Shown here: piece by piece, positions 5,396-5,859 of the stretch
Position numbering within the stretch: the stretch's first letter is position 1
How the letters are laid out: every line of letters starts with the position of its first letter
NCBI GenBank assembly: GCA_019347785.1
Contig: JAHWKQ010000048.1
Span: forward strand, 1 to 5,859
Source: Actinomycetota bacterium
Lineage (GTDB): Bacteria > Actinomycetota > Nitriliruptoria > Euzebyales > Egibacteraceae
Direction: 5' to 3'
Length of the DNA stretch: 5,859 bases
The notes under the pieces: generated by a model
The model's input: the letters and a program-made list of their open reading frames with translations, nothing else
Told to the model about the DNA's origin: nothing
Database searches by the model: none
Made by a program: the position numbers and the translations under genes

Positions 5396-5859
5396 GTGCT
5401 GTTGCGCCCCGACACCCGGGGCCTGCGCGTCATCGGGCTGAACACCGGCAGGGTGCTCGTCGGCGTCGGCATCGGCATGCTGCTGTGCACACCGATCGGC
5501 ATCCTGCGCGGCGAGCCCAACGACGTCGCCGGCCTGCTCATCGGGGCCTGCCTGGCCCTGCTGCTGGCCCGCCTGGCCGAGTGGCGCCTGGCCCACCCCC
5601 ACCGCATCGGCTGGCAGCACGGCATGGTCGTCGCCGCGTTGTCCTGGCTCGTCTCGTCGCTGATGGCCTCGGTGCCCCTGTACCTGTCCGGGCACTACCT
5701 GTCGTTCCTCGACGCCTACTTCGAGGCCATGAGCGGCTTCACCACGTCGGGGTTGTCGACCGCCAACGACCTGGACCACATGGCCGCCAGCATCCTGTTC
5801 TGGCGGGTCCTGACCCAATTCATCGGCGGCCAGGGACTGGTCGTGATGTTCATCAGCGT
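5396..5859 (+). CDS. trkH: TrkH-type potassium channel subunit, paralogue 2 (3' partial)
   Basis: The first 154 residues of a second TrkH, cut by the window end. It starts with GTG 6 bases after the OB-fold gene, with only a weak ribosome site (AGG, 5384-5386). By hand it aligns without a gap to residues 1-154 of the first TrkH, with about 73 identical positions (47%). Shared blocks are GEPN (39-42), SGHY (98-101), YFEAMSGF (108-115) and GGQG (144-147). Its first filter loop is SGFTTSGLST (113-122), a more usual TTxG filter than that of paralogue 1. Membrane helices fall at about 19-36, 44-61 and 76-97. The gene is the product of an old tandem duplication. Whether it forms a mixed or separate channel with paralogue 1, and whether it is intact, cannot be seen here. 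Confidence 0.94.
   Translation, partial: MLLRPDTRGLRVIGLNTGRVLVGVGIGMLLCTPIGILRGEPNDVAGLLIGACLALLLARLAEWRLAHPHRIGWQHGMVVAALSWLVSSLMASVPLYLSGHYLSFLDAYFEAMSGFTTSGLSTANDLDHMAASILFWRVLTQFIGGQGLVVMFIS

Noticed and set aside
1..5859. Mobile elements, CRISPR arrays, tRNA or rRNA genes
   Set aside because: No terminal inverted repeats, transposase motifs, spaced direct repeats or tRNA-like cloverleaf were seen. Codon use is uniform, so there is no sign of recent transfer.

Overview
This is a very GC-rich window (strong G/C preference at third codon positions, many GTG starts) that reads as chromosomal actinobacterial DNA. The paired single-RCK TrkA genes resemble the CeoB/CeoC arrangement of mycobacteria, and ispH looks leaderless, which is also common in Actinobacteria. 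The exact lineage cannot be fixed from this much sequence. A deep-branching high-GC actinobacterium is my inference. No tRNA, rRNA, CRISPR array or insertion sequence is visible, and no stretch over 100 bases lacks a gene.

Left part (1-1549): the window opens inside the C-terminal HRDC domain of a ribonuclease D-like protein. That frame runs without a stop into a complete pterin-4a-carbinolamine dehydratase (PCD) domain. The PCD also has its own ATG and a textbook Shine-Dalgarno, so this is either a fusion with an internal start or an RNase D gene whose stop has been lost. It converges, with a 17-base gap, on ispH on the minus strand. IspH is the last enzyme of the MEP isoprenoid pathway, and its GTG start lies exactly 6 bases after a TATACT -10 box, the usual leaderless layout.

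Right part (1609-5859): a plus-strand potassium-uptake operon diverges from ispH across a 59-base region in which two -10-like boxes lie back to back. Its order is trkA (RCK subunit 1), trkA (RCK subunit 2), a 52-residue single-helix membrane protein, trkH, a membrane-anchored protein with a probable extracytoplasmic OB-fold, and a second trkH cut by the window end. Genes are 2-8 bases apart or overlap by 4, except for a 68-base gap before the first trkH. All operon genes after the first start with GTG.

How it would work: the two RCK subunits should form a cytoplasmic, nucleotide-sensing ring that gates TrkH-type K+ channels in the membrane. Having two TrkH paralogues beside one RCK pair implies either shared gating or heteromeric channels. 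The 52-residue membrane peptide and the OB-fold protein have no assigned role in known Trk systems that I recognise. They are the best candidates here for something undescribed.
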